From contig CAWKDN010000001.1 of NCBI GenBank assembly GCA_963848415.1, positions 2,294,001 to 2,358,000 of the forward strand: DNA of 64,000 bases, given 5' to 3'. Shown piece after piece: positions 26,997 through 34,738 of the stretch (position 1 is its first letter; each line of letters opens with the position of its first letter). The position numbers and the translations under genes are program-made. The notes beneath the pieces were generated by a model that saw only the letters and a list, made by a program, of their open reading frames with translations, was not told the origin of the DNA and searched no databases. This stretch comes from CAVQBC01 sp963848415 (GTDB lineage: Bacteria; Actinomycetota; Thermoleophilia; Solirubrobacterales; Solirubrobacteraceae).

Positions 26997-29453
26997 TCAG
27001 TCGCGCGGGCGGTGGCCGTTGAAAGAGATGACCTGCTGGATGCCGCTCGGGCGGTTCGTGTAGCGGATCGTCGTCGGCAGCACGCCGGGGGCGAAGGTGA
27101 TCCGCTCGCTGCGGGCATCCGCGCGCCAGGCCGCCGGGTCGGGCCCCTGCCGGGCGCTCAGCTCGCCGGCCGCCGCCTCGAGCGCACCCCACAGCGCCCG
27201 CCGGCAGGCCGCGAGGTCGCCTCGGCCGCAGAAGCGCGTGTTCAGCGGCTGCCGGAAGCGCGTGCCCAGCAGCCGCCGCAGGTCCTTGTCGAGATACCAG
27301 AAGCCGCCGCCCGTGAAGCCGCCGCCCGGATAGGCATCGGCGCCCACGAAGGTCTTGAGCTCCTCGAGCTGCCGGCCGAGGGCCGGCCCCATCACCGCGT
27401 CGAGCAGCCGCGGGTAGGCCGCGTCCATGATCGCCGGGCCCGGGCCGGCGTCGATGACGCCGTCGAGCCCGCGGTCCAGCCGGCTCGAGCCGGTCCGCTG
27501 CCAGGCTCGCAGCAGCTCCAGCGACTGCGCCGCGCGGGCGCTCGGCGCCGGCGTCGAGCCCAGCAGCCGGTCGAGCGTCGGGGTGAGCACGACGTTGCGC
27601 AGGTCTTGCGTGGCGGCGGCGTTCATCGCGCCCGTCACCGAGGCGAGGTCGTGCCGCCCGCGCTGCGCCAGGCCCTGCTGCAGGAGCGCGACGCGCTGGG
27701 CAGAGCCCCAGCGCCAGTTGTCGTCGGCGGAGCCGAAGCGGGGCGCCGGGCGGTTGTTCCAGTTCACGAGCACCCCGCCCGGGGGGTTCTTCTGCTGAGG
27801 GTGGTCGCGCGCGGCCAGGAAGCCGCGCCACTCGTAGTCGCCGGTGCCCCTGGTCGGCAGGCGCGGATCGACGCGGCGGTCGCGCAGCGGCAGCCGGCCG
27901 CTGGAGTACATCGCGATGTCGCGGTCGTCGGCGTAGGCGGTGTTGAACGTGAACGGCGAGCGGCCCATCGCGGCATAGAAGCTCTCGGCCGAGTCGACCT
28001 GGTTGCGGGTCAGGCGCCGGAACGGCAGCTGGAAGAGCACGTCGCGCCCGGCGCTCGCGCGCTTGCTGGAGAGGGCCACGGTGCGCCCGCGCACCTTGCC
28101 GTAGCCGATCACCGGGCCATGCAGCGTGGTGCGGAAGCGCACGCGGCCCTCGCCCTTGACCACGCCGGCGTCGATGCGGCCCATCCGACGGCAGCGGCCC
28201 TCGTAGCGGTAGCGGGTGCGCGAGCCGCCGCACAGCGTCTCGACGTAGGTGTCGATGAGATCCGAGCCGGCGGAGGTGAGGCTCCACGCGTAGTCCGGGC
28301 CGCGGCCGATCAGCACCGTGCCGGGGAAGCCGGGCGCGGTCGCGCCGCGCGCCTGGTAGCCCGGGCCGCGCACGTCGGCCTCGAGCGTCAGACCCGGGTA
28401 GAAGTAGCCGATCTGCGGCCCGGCCACGAACAGCGGATTGCCGGTCACCGACCGCTGCGCGCCGACCATCAGGAAGTTGCTCGCCCACTTGGGCTCCGGG
28501 CGCGCCGCCGCGCGTGCCGCGGCCGCGCCCGGGAGCTCCGCGGGGCGGTAGCTGCCGGCGTCCAGCAGCGCGTTGCCCGTCCGGCTGCGCGGGACGGGGG
28601 CGTAGCGGAAGCTCTCCGACAGCGTCGCGGTGCTGTCGGGATCCGCCTGCTCGGTCAGGTCGTCGAACAGCGCCTCGGCGCGGCGGCTGCCGAGCCGGTC
28701 GCGCAGCCCGTCGAGCATCGCCGAGCGCGGCGCCTCGTCGCCGCCGCCCTCGCCGAAGATCTGGCCGACGAGCGCGTTGACGGCGAAGATGTCGGTGCGC
28801 GTGAACGGCTTCTGCGGGCTGCGGTCGGCTCGCAGCCTGGCGTTGATGCCCTGGACGTAGACGTCGATGTCGTGCAGGAGGCGGCGGCCCTCGCGCCCCG
28901 CGCCCCGCAGCGCCCGCAGGCCGTTGCGCTCGACGATCCGGTCGACCTGGCGGGTGGGCGTGAACGTCTTCAGGCCGACCACGAGCCCGAAGGCGTCGAG
29001 GTTCGGGGCGTCCACGGCGGCCAGGCGCGCCGGGTAGCGGGCCTGGGCGAGCAGCAGGGCGCGGTCCTGGGCGAGCGTCCAGCCCATCGCCCACGTGACG
29101 TCGTCGGACGTGCGGCCGGTGATGTGCGGGACGTTGAAGCGGTCGCGCACGATCTGCACGCCCGCGCGCGGGACCGGCTCCACGCGCCCGGGGCCCGAGG
29201 TGTCGACGCCGAAGCGCTCGGACTTGAAGGTCCGGAACAGGTCTGCGGTGCTGACCTGGTCGAACAGCGGGGTCAGTTCGTCGTACATCTTCGCCTGCTC
29301 GTCGGCGCCCGCGGGCGGCGGAACGGCGCCGTACTGGCCCGACGGGATGATGTTCAGCGCCGTCTCGGCGTAGTCCTGGGCGCCGGCGGTGCCCGGCAGC
29401 AGCAAGACGATGACCACCGCGGCCCATGCCGCGCGAGCTCTGACCCCTCCCAC
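26997..29453 (-). CDS. Secreted penicillin-acylase-family Ntn hydrolase
   Basis: 818 residues with signal peptide (VVIVLLLPGTAGAQD). The alpha-chain part includes VQIVRDRFNVPHITGRT, and WTLAQDRALLLAQARYPARL follows, both typical of the S45 family. The expected autoprocessing site is at about residue 335, PKWASNFLMVG, where the serine before Asn would become the N-terminal nucleophile of the beta chain; most relatives have Gly rather than Ala before it. The length matches the unprocessed precursor. Such enzymes cleave acyl amides, including acyl-homoserine lactones, penicillins and lipopeptides; specificity cannot be read here. The export signal suggests processing outside the membrane. Confidence 0.87.
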   Translation of the reverse strand: MGGVRARAAWAAVVIVLLLPGTAGAQDYAETALNIIPSGQYGAVPPPAGADEQAKMYDELTPLFDQVSTADLFRTFKSERFGVDTSGPGRVEPVPRAGVQIVRDRFNVPHITGRTSDDVTWAMGWTLAQDRALLLAQARYPARLAAVDAPNLDAFGLVVGLKTFTPTRQVDRIVERNGLRALRGAGREGRRLLHDIDVYVQGINARLRADRSPQKPFTRTDIFAVNALVGQIFGEGGGDEAPRSAMLDGLRDRLGSRRAEALFDDLTEQADPDSTATLSESFRYAPVPRSRTGNALLDAGSYRPAELPGAAAARAAARPEPKWASNFLMVGAQRSVTGNPLFVAGPQIGYFYPGLTLEADVRGPGYQARGATAPGFPGTVLIGRGPDYAWSLTSAGSDLIDTYVETLCGGSRTRYRYEGRCRRMGRIDAGVVKGEGRVRFRTTLHGPVIGYGKVRGRTVALSSKRASAGRDVLFQLPFRRLTRNQVDSAESFYAAMGRSPFTFNTAYADDRDIAMYSSGRLPLRDRRVDPRLPTRGTGDYEWRGFLAARDHPQQKNPPGGVLVNWNNRPAPRFGSADDNWRWGSAQRVALLQQGLAQRGRHDLASVTGAMNAAATQDLRNVVLTPTLDRLLGSTPAPSARAAQSLELLRAWQRTGSSRLDRGLDGVIDAGPGPAIMDAAYPRLLDAVMGPALGRQLEELKTFVGADAYPGGGFTGGGFWYLDKDLRRLLGTRFRQPLNTRFCGRGDLAACRRALWGALEAAAGELSARQGPDPAAWRADARSERITFAPGVLPTTIRYTNRPSGIQQVISFNGHRPRD

Positions 29454-29492
29454 GGCCGCGACTCTAACGCGCAGTCAACAGTCGCGGCGCAG

Positions 29493-30524
29493 TCACGGGA
29501 GCACCGCGACCTTGATCGCGTCCCCGCTGGCCACCGTCTCGATCGCCTCGACCAGGTCCTCGAGGCCGAAGCGGTGGGTGATCATGGCTGCCGCGTCGAT
29601 CTGGCCGGACTCGATCAGCTGCAGGGCGGTGCGGTAGTTCGCGCGCCGCGAGTTCGCCGCTCCCGAGACGCTGATCTCCTTGTAGTGGATGCGGTTGCCG
29701 TCCACCTGCGCCCAGCCGCCGTCCGCCAGCCCCGCGAACACGTTGACGCGCCCACCCGGCCGCGAGCGCTCCACGGCATCGTTGACGAGCGCCGGCATCC
29801 CGGCGCAGACGAAGGCGGCGTCGACGCCGCGCCCGCGGGTGACCTCCGCGACCGCGTCCTCGACGGCCTCGGGCGCGACCGCCAGCGTCGCGCCGAAGCG
29901 CTGGGCGTGCTCGCGGCGCAGCGGGTTCGGGTCTGAGACGACGATCCCGTCGGCGCCCGACACGCGGGCGAGCTGCAGGTGCAGCAGCCCGATCGGCCCG
30001 CCGCCGAGGATCAGCACGTGGTCGCCGCGGCCGACGGGCGTGCGCGTCTGCCCGTTGACGATGCAGGCCAGCGGCTCGGCGAGCGCGATCGCCTCGCTGG
30101 GCAGGTCGGCCCCGACTTCGACGAGGTTGCCGGCCGCGACCGCGTCCGCGGGCACCAGGACGCGCTCGGCGAGGCCGCCCGCGACGGTCACGCCGAAGCT
30201 GCGGTTGCCGGCGCAGAGGTTCTCCATGTCGTGCAGGCACTCGAAGCAGTGGTGGCAGGGGATGACGGGCGCGATCCCCACCGCAGCGCCGGACTCGAAG
30301 CCGCGCACGCCGTCGCCGACCGCCTCGACGTGGCCGGCGATCTCGTGCCCGAGCACCGTCGGTCCGTCTGCGCCGGTGGACTTCTCGCCCCGCATAAGAC
30401 GCAGGTCGGTGCCGCAGACCGTGTTGGCGCCGACCCGCACGAGCACCTCGCCCGGCCCCGGCGAGGGATCGTCGACCTGCTCGGCGCGCAGGTCGTCGGG
30501 TCCGTGCAGGACGGCGGCGAGCAT
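29493..30524 (-). CDS. Zinc-dependent alcohol/polyol dehydrogenase (MDR)
   Basis: 343 residues from ATG 30524. Catalytic-zinc ligands appear in TVCGTDLR and GHEIAGHVE. The structural-zinc cluster is CHHCFECLHDMENLC (C-x2-C-x2-C-x7-C), and the NAD-binding loop is GGGPIGLL. The family interconverts secondary alcohols or polyols and ketones. It is divergent from an FGGY sugar kinase across 91 bp, so a polyol such as a pentitol or hexitol is a reasonable substrate guess. A second dehydrogenase with a similar cluster lies next to a second FGGY kinase near 52.9 kb. Confidence 0.88.
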   Translation of the reverse strand: MLAAVLHGPDDLRAEQVDDPSPGPGEVLVRVGANTVCGTDLRLMRGEKSTGADGPTVLGHEIAGHVEAVGDGVRGFESGAAVGIAPVIPCHHCFECLHDMENLCAGNRSFGVTVAGGLAERVLVPADAVAAGNLVEVGADLPSEAIALAEPLACIVNGQTRTPVGRGDHVLILGGGPIGLLHLQLARVSGADGIVVSDPNPLRREHAQRFGATLAVAPEAVEDAVAEVTRGRGVDAAFVCAGMPALVNDAVERSRPGGRVNVFAGLADGGWAQVDGNRIHYKEISVSGAANSRRANYRTALQLIESGQIDAAAMITHRFGLEDLVEAIETVASGDAIKVAVLP

Positions 30525-30615
30525 GCCCGGACCGTACCCGACGCCGGCCGCGCCCCTTCCCTCGTCCCGTGAGGCGGTACTGTCCGCCCCCGGGCAAGGT
30601 CGAGGGAGGAGAGTC

Positions 30616-32139
30616 ATGGCTGACGTGCTTCTGGGCGTCGATATCGGGACCTCGAGCACCAAGGGGGTCATCACCCATGCCGACGGCGAGGTGCTCGCGA
30701 CGGCGCAGCAGCAGCACAAGACCGAGTTCCCCCGCCCAGGGTACGTCGAGCACGACCCCGAGGGCGTGTGGTGGAAGGACTTCACCGACGTCGTCAACGA
30801 GCTGCTGCCACAGGCCGACGGGCCGGTGGTCGGCGTCTCGGTCAGCGGCATCGGCGCCACCACGCTGCCCGCCGACGCCGACGGCAACCCGCTGCGCGAC
30901 GCGATCCTCTACGGCATCGACACCCGCGCGGGCGAGGAGATCGACGAGCTGGTCGAGCGCTACGGGTTCGACGAGATCGTCGAGCGCTCCCTCTCGGCCA
31001 TCTCCCACCAGTCGATCGGCCCGAAGCTCATGTGGCTGCAGCGCAACGAGCCCGAGGTGTGGGAGAAGACCCAGCAGCTGCTGATGTGCAACTCCTTCAT
31101 CGTCGAGCGCCTGACCGGCGAGTACACGCTGGACTCGATCTCGGCCTCCTTCTGCATCCCGATGTTCGACCCGCGCAACCGCGAGTGGGTGAAGGAGTGG
31201 TGCGACGAGGTGGCGCCGGGCCTCGAGCTGCCGCGGATCCTCGAGCCGTGGGAGGAGGCCGGCAAGATCTCCAAGCGGGGCGCCGAGCTGACCGGCCTGC
31301 CCGAGGGGATCCCCGTGTGCGCGGGCACCATCGACGCGCCGGTCGAGTCGGCGTCGATCGGGGTCAAGGCCCCGGGCGACGTGATGATCACCTACGGCAC
31401 GACGATGGGCATCGCGGGCGTGCTGGACTCCGCGCAGCCCTCGAAGGCCGTCAACTCGCTGCCGGGCGTGTGGGAGGGCACCTACATCCACATCGGCCCG
31501 ACCGCGACGTCGGGCGCGCTGACCAACTGGATGCGCTCGCTGTCCAGCGACCGGCCCTTCGAGGAGCTGCTGGCCGAGGCGGCGGACAAGCCGCCGGGCT
31601 CCAACGGGCTCGTGGCGCTGCCCTACTTCGCCGGCGAGCGCTCGCCGATCTTCGACGCCGACGCGCGCGGCGTGGTCGCCGGGCTGACCATGAGCCACAA
31701 GCGCGGGCACCTCTACCGCGCGATGCTCGAGGCCACCGCCTACTCGGCGCGGCACATCATCGAGTCGATCGAGTCCGCCGGCGTGGGTATGGAGCGCATC
31801 GTCGCCGTCGGCGGCGGCACGAAGGGCGGCCTGTGGACGCAGATCGTCTCCGACGTGACCGGCCTGCCGCAGTCGCTCGCCAAGGAGACGATGGGCGCCT
31901 GCTACGGCGACGCGCTGTTCGCCGCCCGCGCCGCCGGCCTCGCCGACGACGACACCGACTGGGCGGAGTCGGCCGAGACGATCGAGCCGCGCGAGGAGAA
32001 CAAGGAGATCTACGACCGCCTCTACGCCATCTACCTCAAGCTCTACCCGGCGACCCTGGACGAGGTCCACGAGCTCGCGGCCATCCAGACCGAGCAGGGG
32101 CTCGTGCCCGAGGGAGAGCCGGTGGACGAGGCGCTCTGA
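30616..32139 (+). CDS. FGGY-family carbohydrate kinase
   Basis: 507 residues; start ATG 30616 has GGAGGAGAG just upstream. N-terminal ATPase motif GVDIGTSSTKGVI, later CAGTIDAP and YGTTMGIAGV, and the C-terminal signature around IVAVGGGTKGGLW with ALFAARAAGL. It is most like xylulokinase-type members. With the divergent dehydrogenase it would oxidise a polyol to a ketose and phosphorylate it. No transporter gene is adjacent, so uptake must come from elsewhere. Confidence 0.87.
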   Translation: MADVLLGVDIGTSSTKGVITHADGEVLATAQQQHKTEFPRPGYVEHDPEGVWWKDFTDVVNELLPQADGPVVGVSVSGIGATTLPADADGNPLRDAILYGIDTRAGEEIDELVERYGFDEIVERSLSAISHQSIGPKLMWLQRNEPEVWEKTQQLLMCNSFIVERLTGEYTLDSISASFCIPMFDPRNREWVKEWCDEVAPGLELPRILEPWEEAGKISKRGAELTGLPEGIPVCAGTIDAPVESASIGVKAPGDVMITYGTTMGIAGVLDSAQPSKAVNSLPGVWEGTYIHIGPTATSGALTNWMRSLSSDRPFEELLAEAADKPPGSNGLVALPYFAGERSPIFDADARGVVAGLTMSHKRGHLYRAMLEATAYSARHIIESIESAGVGMERIVAVGGGTKGGLWTQIVSDVTGLPQSLAKETMGACYGDALFAARAAGLADDDTDWAESAETIEPREENKEIYDRLYAIYLKLYPATLDEVHELAAIQTEQGLVPEGEPVDEAL

Positions 32140-32158
32140 CACGGCGATCTCTGACGGG

Positions 32159-32611
32159 ATGGTCCGCCTGCTCAAGGAGTACTACGGCGTCGGACCCACG
32201 CAGGCCAAGACCTCCTACCACGACGATCTCGTCGTCTGCCTGCTGCGCGGCGGCTTCACGCCGGGTCGAGCAGACGCTGCTCGAGGGAGGCCGGACGGCG
32301 GCGGTCATCCAGCAGCGGATGGAGTTCCAGTAGAGCGTGCGCCCTCGCTTCGTCGCCGTCGTCGAGGAGGCCACGGCCGGGAGGTGGTTGGGATCATGAG
32401 CGGCAACCAGCAGGACCCGGACATGATCTGCGAGGTCTTCGTCCTCGCCCCCACTGACCTCATCGACCCGACGAGGTCACCGACCGCTGAGCGGCCCGCC
32501 CGGCGCCGCACCACAACCTGGCGCGTTGGCGCTGTCTGGATGAAACGCGGCCTGGGAAGTCTCTCATCAGAGGGCATTCGCGCCGAGGCCCCTAGGAGCA
32601 ACGGCGCCTGA
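32159..32611 (+). pseudogene. DUF2294-like gene remnant
   Basis: Conserved DUF2294 sequence is visible but broken. MVRLLKEYYGVGPTQAKT and DDLVVCLLRGGFT read in one frame from 32159. An extra C near 32262 moves the continuation (RVEQTLLEGGRTAAVIQQR) to another frame. That frame meets TAG at 32331-32333 where a sense codon is expected, then runs SVRPRFVAVVEEATG, and a missing base near 32375 shifts to REVVGIMSGNQQDPDMICE. The usual N-terminal 15-20 residues are absent because the kinase gene ends immediately upstream. A nonsense codon, two indels and a lost N-terminus together point to genuine decay. Confidence 0.7.
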
Positions 32612-32654
32612 CTTCTTGTTTCGCTGTCAACGCGCGCGAAGGCGAGGAAGTCGA

Positions 32655-32796
32655 TGTGTCCGTCAACCAGATCGCGCTGCGCGAGCCGATGCTGGACATC
32701 GCCGGCGCTGAGCCGACGCTCGTCGCCGACCGGTGCATCCGCCGGGCCGGCTGTCGGCTCCTGATCGTTCGCGGACCGGCCGCCCGCCGCGAGTAA
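32655..32796 (+). other. Possible small ORF or gene tail, 47 codons
   Basis: GTG 32655 to TAA 32794-32796 encodes a short sequence ending CRLLIVRGPAARRE; the frame is open back to about 32594. It is followed 28 bp later by the channel gene, and the joining sequence GAGTAACCCA...CAAGGAGA recurs before the gene at 34147. That suggests a real stop codon here. No family recognised. It may be the remains of a longer protein. Confidence 0.3.
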
Positions 32797-32824
32797 CCCA
32801 CCCCAGATCACAAGGAGAAATCCG

Positions 32825-33649
32825 ATGCCTACCGTTCCCGCCGTCGCTATCGGCGACAGTCTGCAGCAGGGCTTTGACGCGTTCTTCGCGTTCTTGCCGA
32901 ACCTGCTCGGGTTCCTGCTGATCCTGTTGATCGGCTACATCGTCGCCCGTGTCGTGAAGGGCGTGTTGACCAAGGTGCTCGAGAAGGTCGGCCTCGATCG
33001 TGCGCTGCACTCCGGCCAGTCGGGCCAGTACGTCGAGCGCTTCTCGCCCGGGGCGAGCCCGTCGCGGCTGATCGGCGCGATCGCGTTCTGGTTCATCTTC
33101 CTCGGCGCGATCTCGATCGCCGTCTCGGCGCTGAAGATCCCCGCGCTGACGCTGTTTGTGGCCGCGATCTACGGCTACCTGCCCAACGTGATCGCCGCCA
33201 TCCTGATCTTCGTCGTGGCCGGGGCGATCGCCGGTGCCGTCGCGGCGCTGGTGACCAAGGTGATGGGCGACACCCCGACCGGCAAGCTCGTCGCGACCGT
33301 CGTCCCGGTGCTGATCATGGGCATCGCGGTGTTCATGATCCTCAACCAGCTGCAGATCGCGCCCGAGATCGTCGTCATCACCTACGCCGTGCTGCTCGGC
33401 TCGCTCGGGCTCGGGATGGCACTGGCGTTCGGGCTCGGCGGCCGCGAGACCGCCGCCCGGCTGGTCTCTGATGCCTACGACAAGGGCCAGGAGCGGCAGG
33501 GCCAGGTCAAGGCCGACATGCAGCTCGCCAAGGACCGCAGCGAGCAGCGCGCCGATCAGGCCAAGGACAAGGCCCGCGAGGAGCAGGCCAAGACCGAGGG
33601 TGACAGGCGCGGTCTGGACCGCCCGGGCGCGCGCCCGTCCACAGCCTGA
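32825..33649 (+). CDS. Mechanosensitive-channel-type TM-helix protein
   Basis: 274 residues with AAGGAG seven bases before ATG 32825. Two copies of the conserved TM-helix module found in MscS relatives are visible: FAFLPNLLGFLLILLIGYIVARVVKGVLTKV-type at the N-terminus and YLPNVIAAILIFVVAG in the middle. A last pair of helices includes GSLGLGMALAFGLGGRE. It lacks the beta domain of true MscS channels and ends in about 50 highly charged residues that should form a helix in the cytosol. It resembles the membrane part of the fuller channel encoded at 39.3 kb. A role in osmotic stress is likely but inferred. Confidence 0.85.
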   Translation: MPTVPAVAIGDSLQQGFDAFFAFLPNLLGFLLILLIGYIVARVVKGVLTKVLEKVGLDRALHSGQSGQYVERFSPGASPSRLIGAIAFWFIFLGAISIAVSALKIPALTLFVAAIYGYLPNVIAAILIFVVAGAIAGAVAALVTKVMGDTPTGKLVATVVPVLIMGIAVFMILNQLQIAPEIVVITYAVLLGSLGLGMALAFGLGGRETAARLVSDAYDKGQERQGQVKADMQLAKDRSEQRADQAKDKAREEQAKTEGDRRGLDRPGARPSTA

Positions 33650-33677
33650 ACCCGGCGGATCGCGAGTGGACGAAGCG

Positions 33678-33803
33678 ATGGCCCGCAACAGGGAGAAGGG
33701 CGTCTCGCTGGCCAAGGGGCCGGTCGGGACCGTCGGCAACGGCGCTCATCGTGCTCTCCCTGCTGCCGCGCGTCGGTGGTGGCAGGAAGCGGCAGACCGC
33801 TGA
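33678..33803 (+). pseudogene. Possible remnant of a small membrane protein gene
   Basis: ATG 33678 begins MARNREKGVSLAKGPVGTVG, which looks like the start of a small actinobacterial membrane protein. After one base of shift the sequence reads LIVLSLLPRVGGGRKRQTADD, which looks like the end of the same kind of protein. The membrane helices expected between are missing. I read this as an internal deletion plus a frameshift, from family memory only; 33804-33950 then shows nothing else. Confidence 0.3.
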
Positions 33804-33950
33804 CGATCATGATCCCGACGCCGCTCGCTCGCAGCGCCGAGTCCAGCGGGAACCGCAGCGGGCGGGGTGCGAGCCAGTCCGGAAATCGGGCGGGCTGAGC
33901 GCCCGGACCCGGGAACACCGACCACTCAAGACACGAAAGAGGAGCCCGCA

Positions 33951-34121
33951 ATGCCCGACAAGAACCCCCAGGACGCCGGAGCGCCCGACCTCAGCGGAGC
34001 CAAGGATCCCGATCCCGACGGCATCGTCGGCGAGACGCCGGAGGAAGGCGAGCTCAGTGGAGATGAGGACGAAGACCGCAGGCGACCCTCCGAGGCCGAC
34101 CAGCGCAGATCCGCCGAGTAA
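33951..34121 (+). CDS. Small acidic hydrophilic protein, 56 residues
   Basis: ATG 33951 has AGAGGAG eight bases upstream, so I prefer it over the longer frame from 33867. The product is rich in Asp, Glu, Pro and Gly (DPDPDGIVGETPEEGE) with no hydrophobic core and is probably disordered. It precedes another tiny gene by 25 bp. Such proteins are common in actinobacterial stress regulons, but I do not recognise a family. Confidence 0.6.
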   Translation: MPDKNPQDAGAPDLSGAKDPDPDGIVGETPEEGELSGDEDEDRRRPSEADQRRSAE

Positions 34122-34146
34122 CCCAGCCCGAGACCAAGGAGACACC

Positions 34147-34326
34147 ATGGAGATCCCCAAGGACAAGATCCTCGACATGCTCAAGGACCAGGGCAAGGTC
34201 GACCAGGCCAACCAGGAGCTGCCCGACCAGGTCGACCCCGAGCGTGACTCCGGCACGCTCGAGAAGTTCGGCCTCAAGCCACAGGATGTGCTCTCCAAGC
34301 TGGGCGGCGGCATCCCCGGCCGGTAG
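34147..34326 (+). CDS. Small conserved actinobacterial protein, 59 residues
   Basis: ATG 34147 with AAGGAGA five bases upstream. The product begins MEIPKDKILDMLKDQGK and contains ELPDQVDPERDSGTLEKFGL, then LSKLGGGIPG at the end. From memory this pattern (LPDQVD... then LGGG) recurs as short uncharacterised proteins across actinobacteria. Probably co-transcribed with the acidic protein upstream. No function known. Confidence 0.65.
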   Translation: MEIPKDKILDMLKDQGKVDQANQELPDQVDPERDSGTLEKFGLKPQDVLSKLGGGIPGR

Positions 34327-34738
34327 GCCTCGCCCCGAACCCCAAGGTCGAGGAGGCCGGAGTGCGAGGTCACGACTGCCACCCCGGGCACCGCGCGGCG
34401 CTCGGCGTGTCTCCGCGCGGCGTCCTGCTGGGCGTCGCGTGGCGCTGCGCGCTGTGGCTCGAGCGCAGGCTGCGCGGCTGGTCAGCCGAGAGGGCCGCGT
34501 CCGGGCGGCCGCCAACCGGCTACCGACGGAGCCGAAGGTGACCGACACGACGGCCGACAACGCCGACCGCAAGCGCTCGGGGCGCCAACCCGAACGTCCC
34601 GCACACCGCCGGCGGACTCGCTGCAGCCGGCGCGGTGTTGCCCTACAGGCTCATCGATGAGGCCAAGGCAGGCGATCGTGATCTGAACCGTGCGCGAGGC
34701 CCGCTTCGGCCGCCGCCTCGACGATCGGTGGCCGCAGG
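34327..34738. other. Gap with no supported gene
   Basis: 412 bp between the 59-residue protein and the convergent metH end. Open frames here look non-conserved and lack ribosome binding sites, and I see no convincing terminator hairpin, tRNA or mobile-element end. It may be decayed sequence like the nearby DUF2294 remnant. Confidence 0.5.

Noticed and set aside
26718..29936. 1072-codon open frame on the plus strand
   Set aside because: Antisense of the penicillin-acylase and patatin genes, composition typical of GC-rich shadows.
33867..33950. Longer start for the acidic small protein
   Set aside because: No ribosome site at that start, whereas ATG 33951 has a good one.
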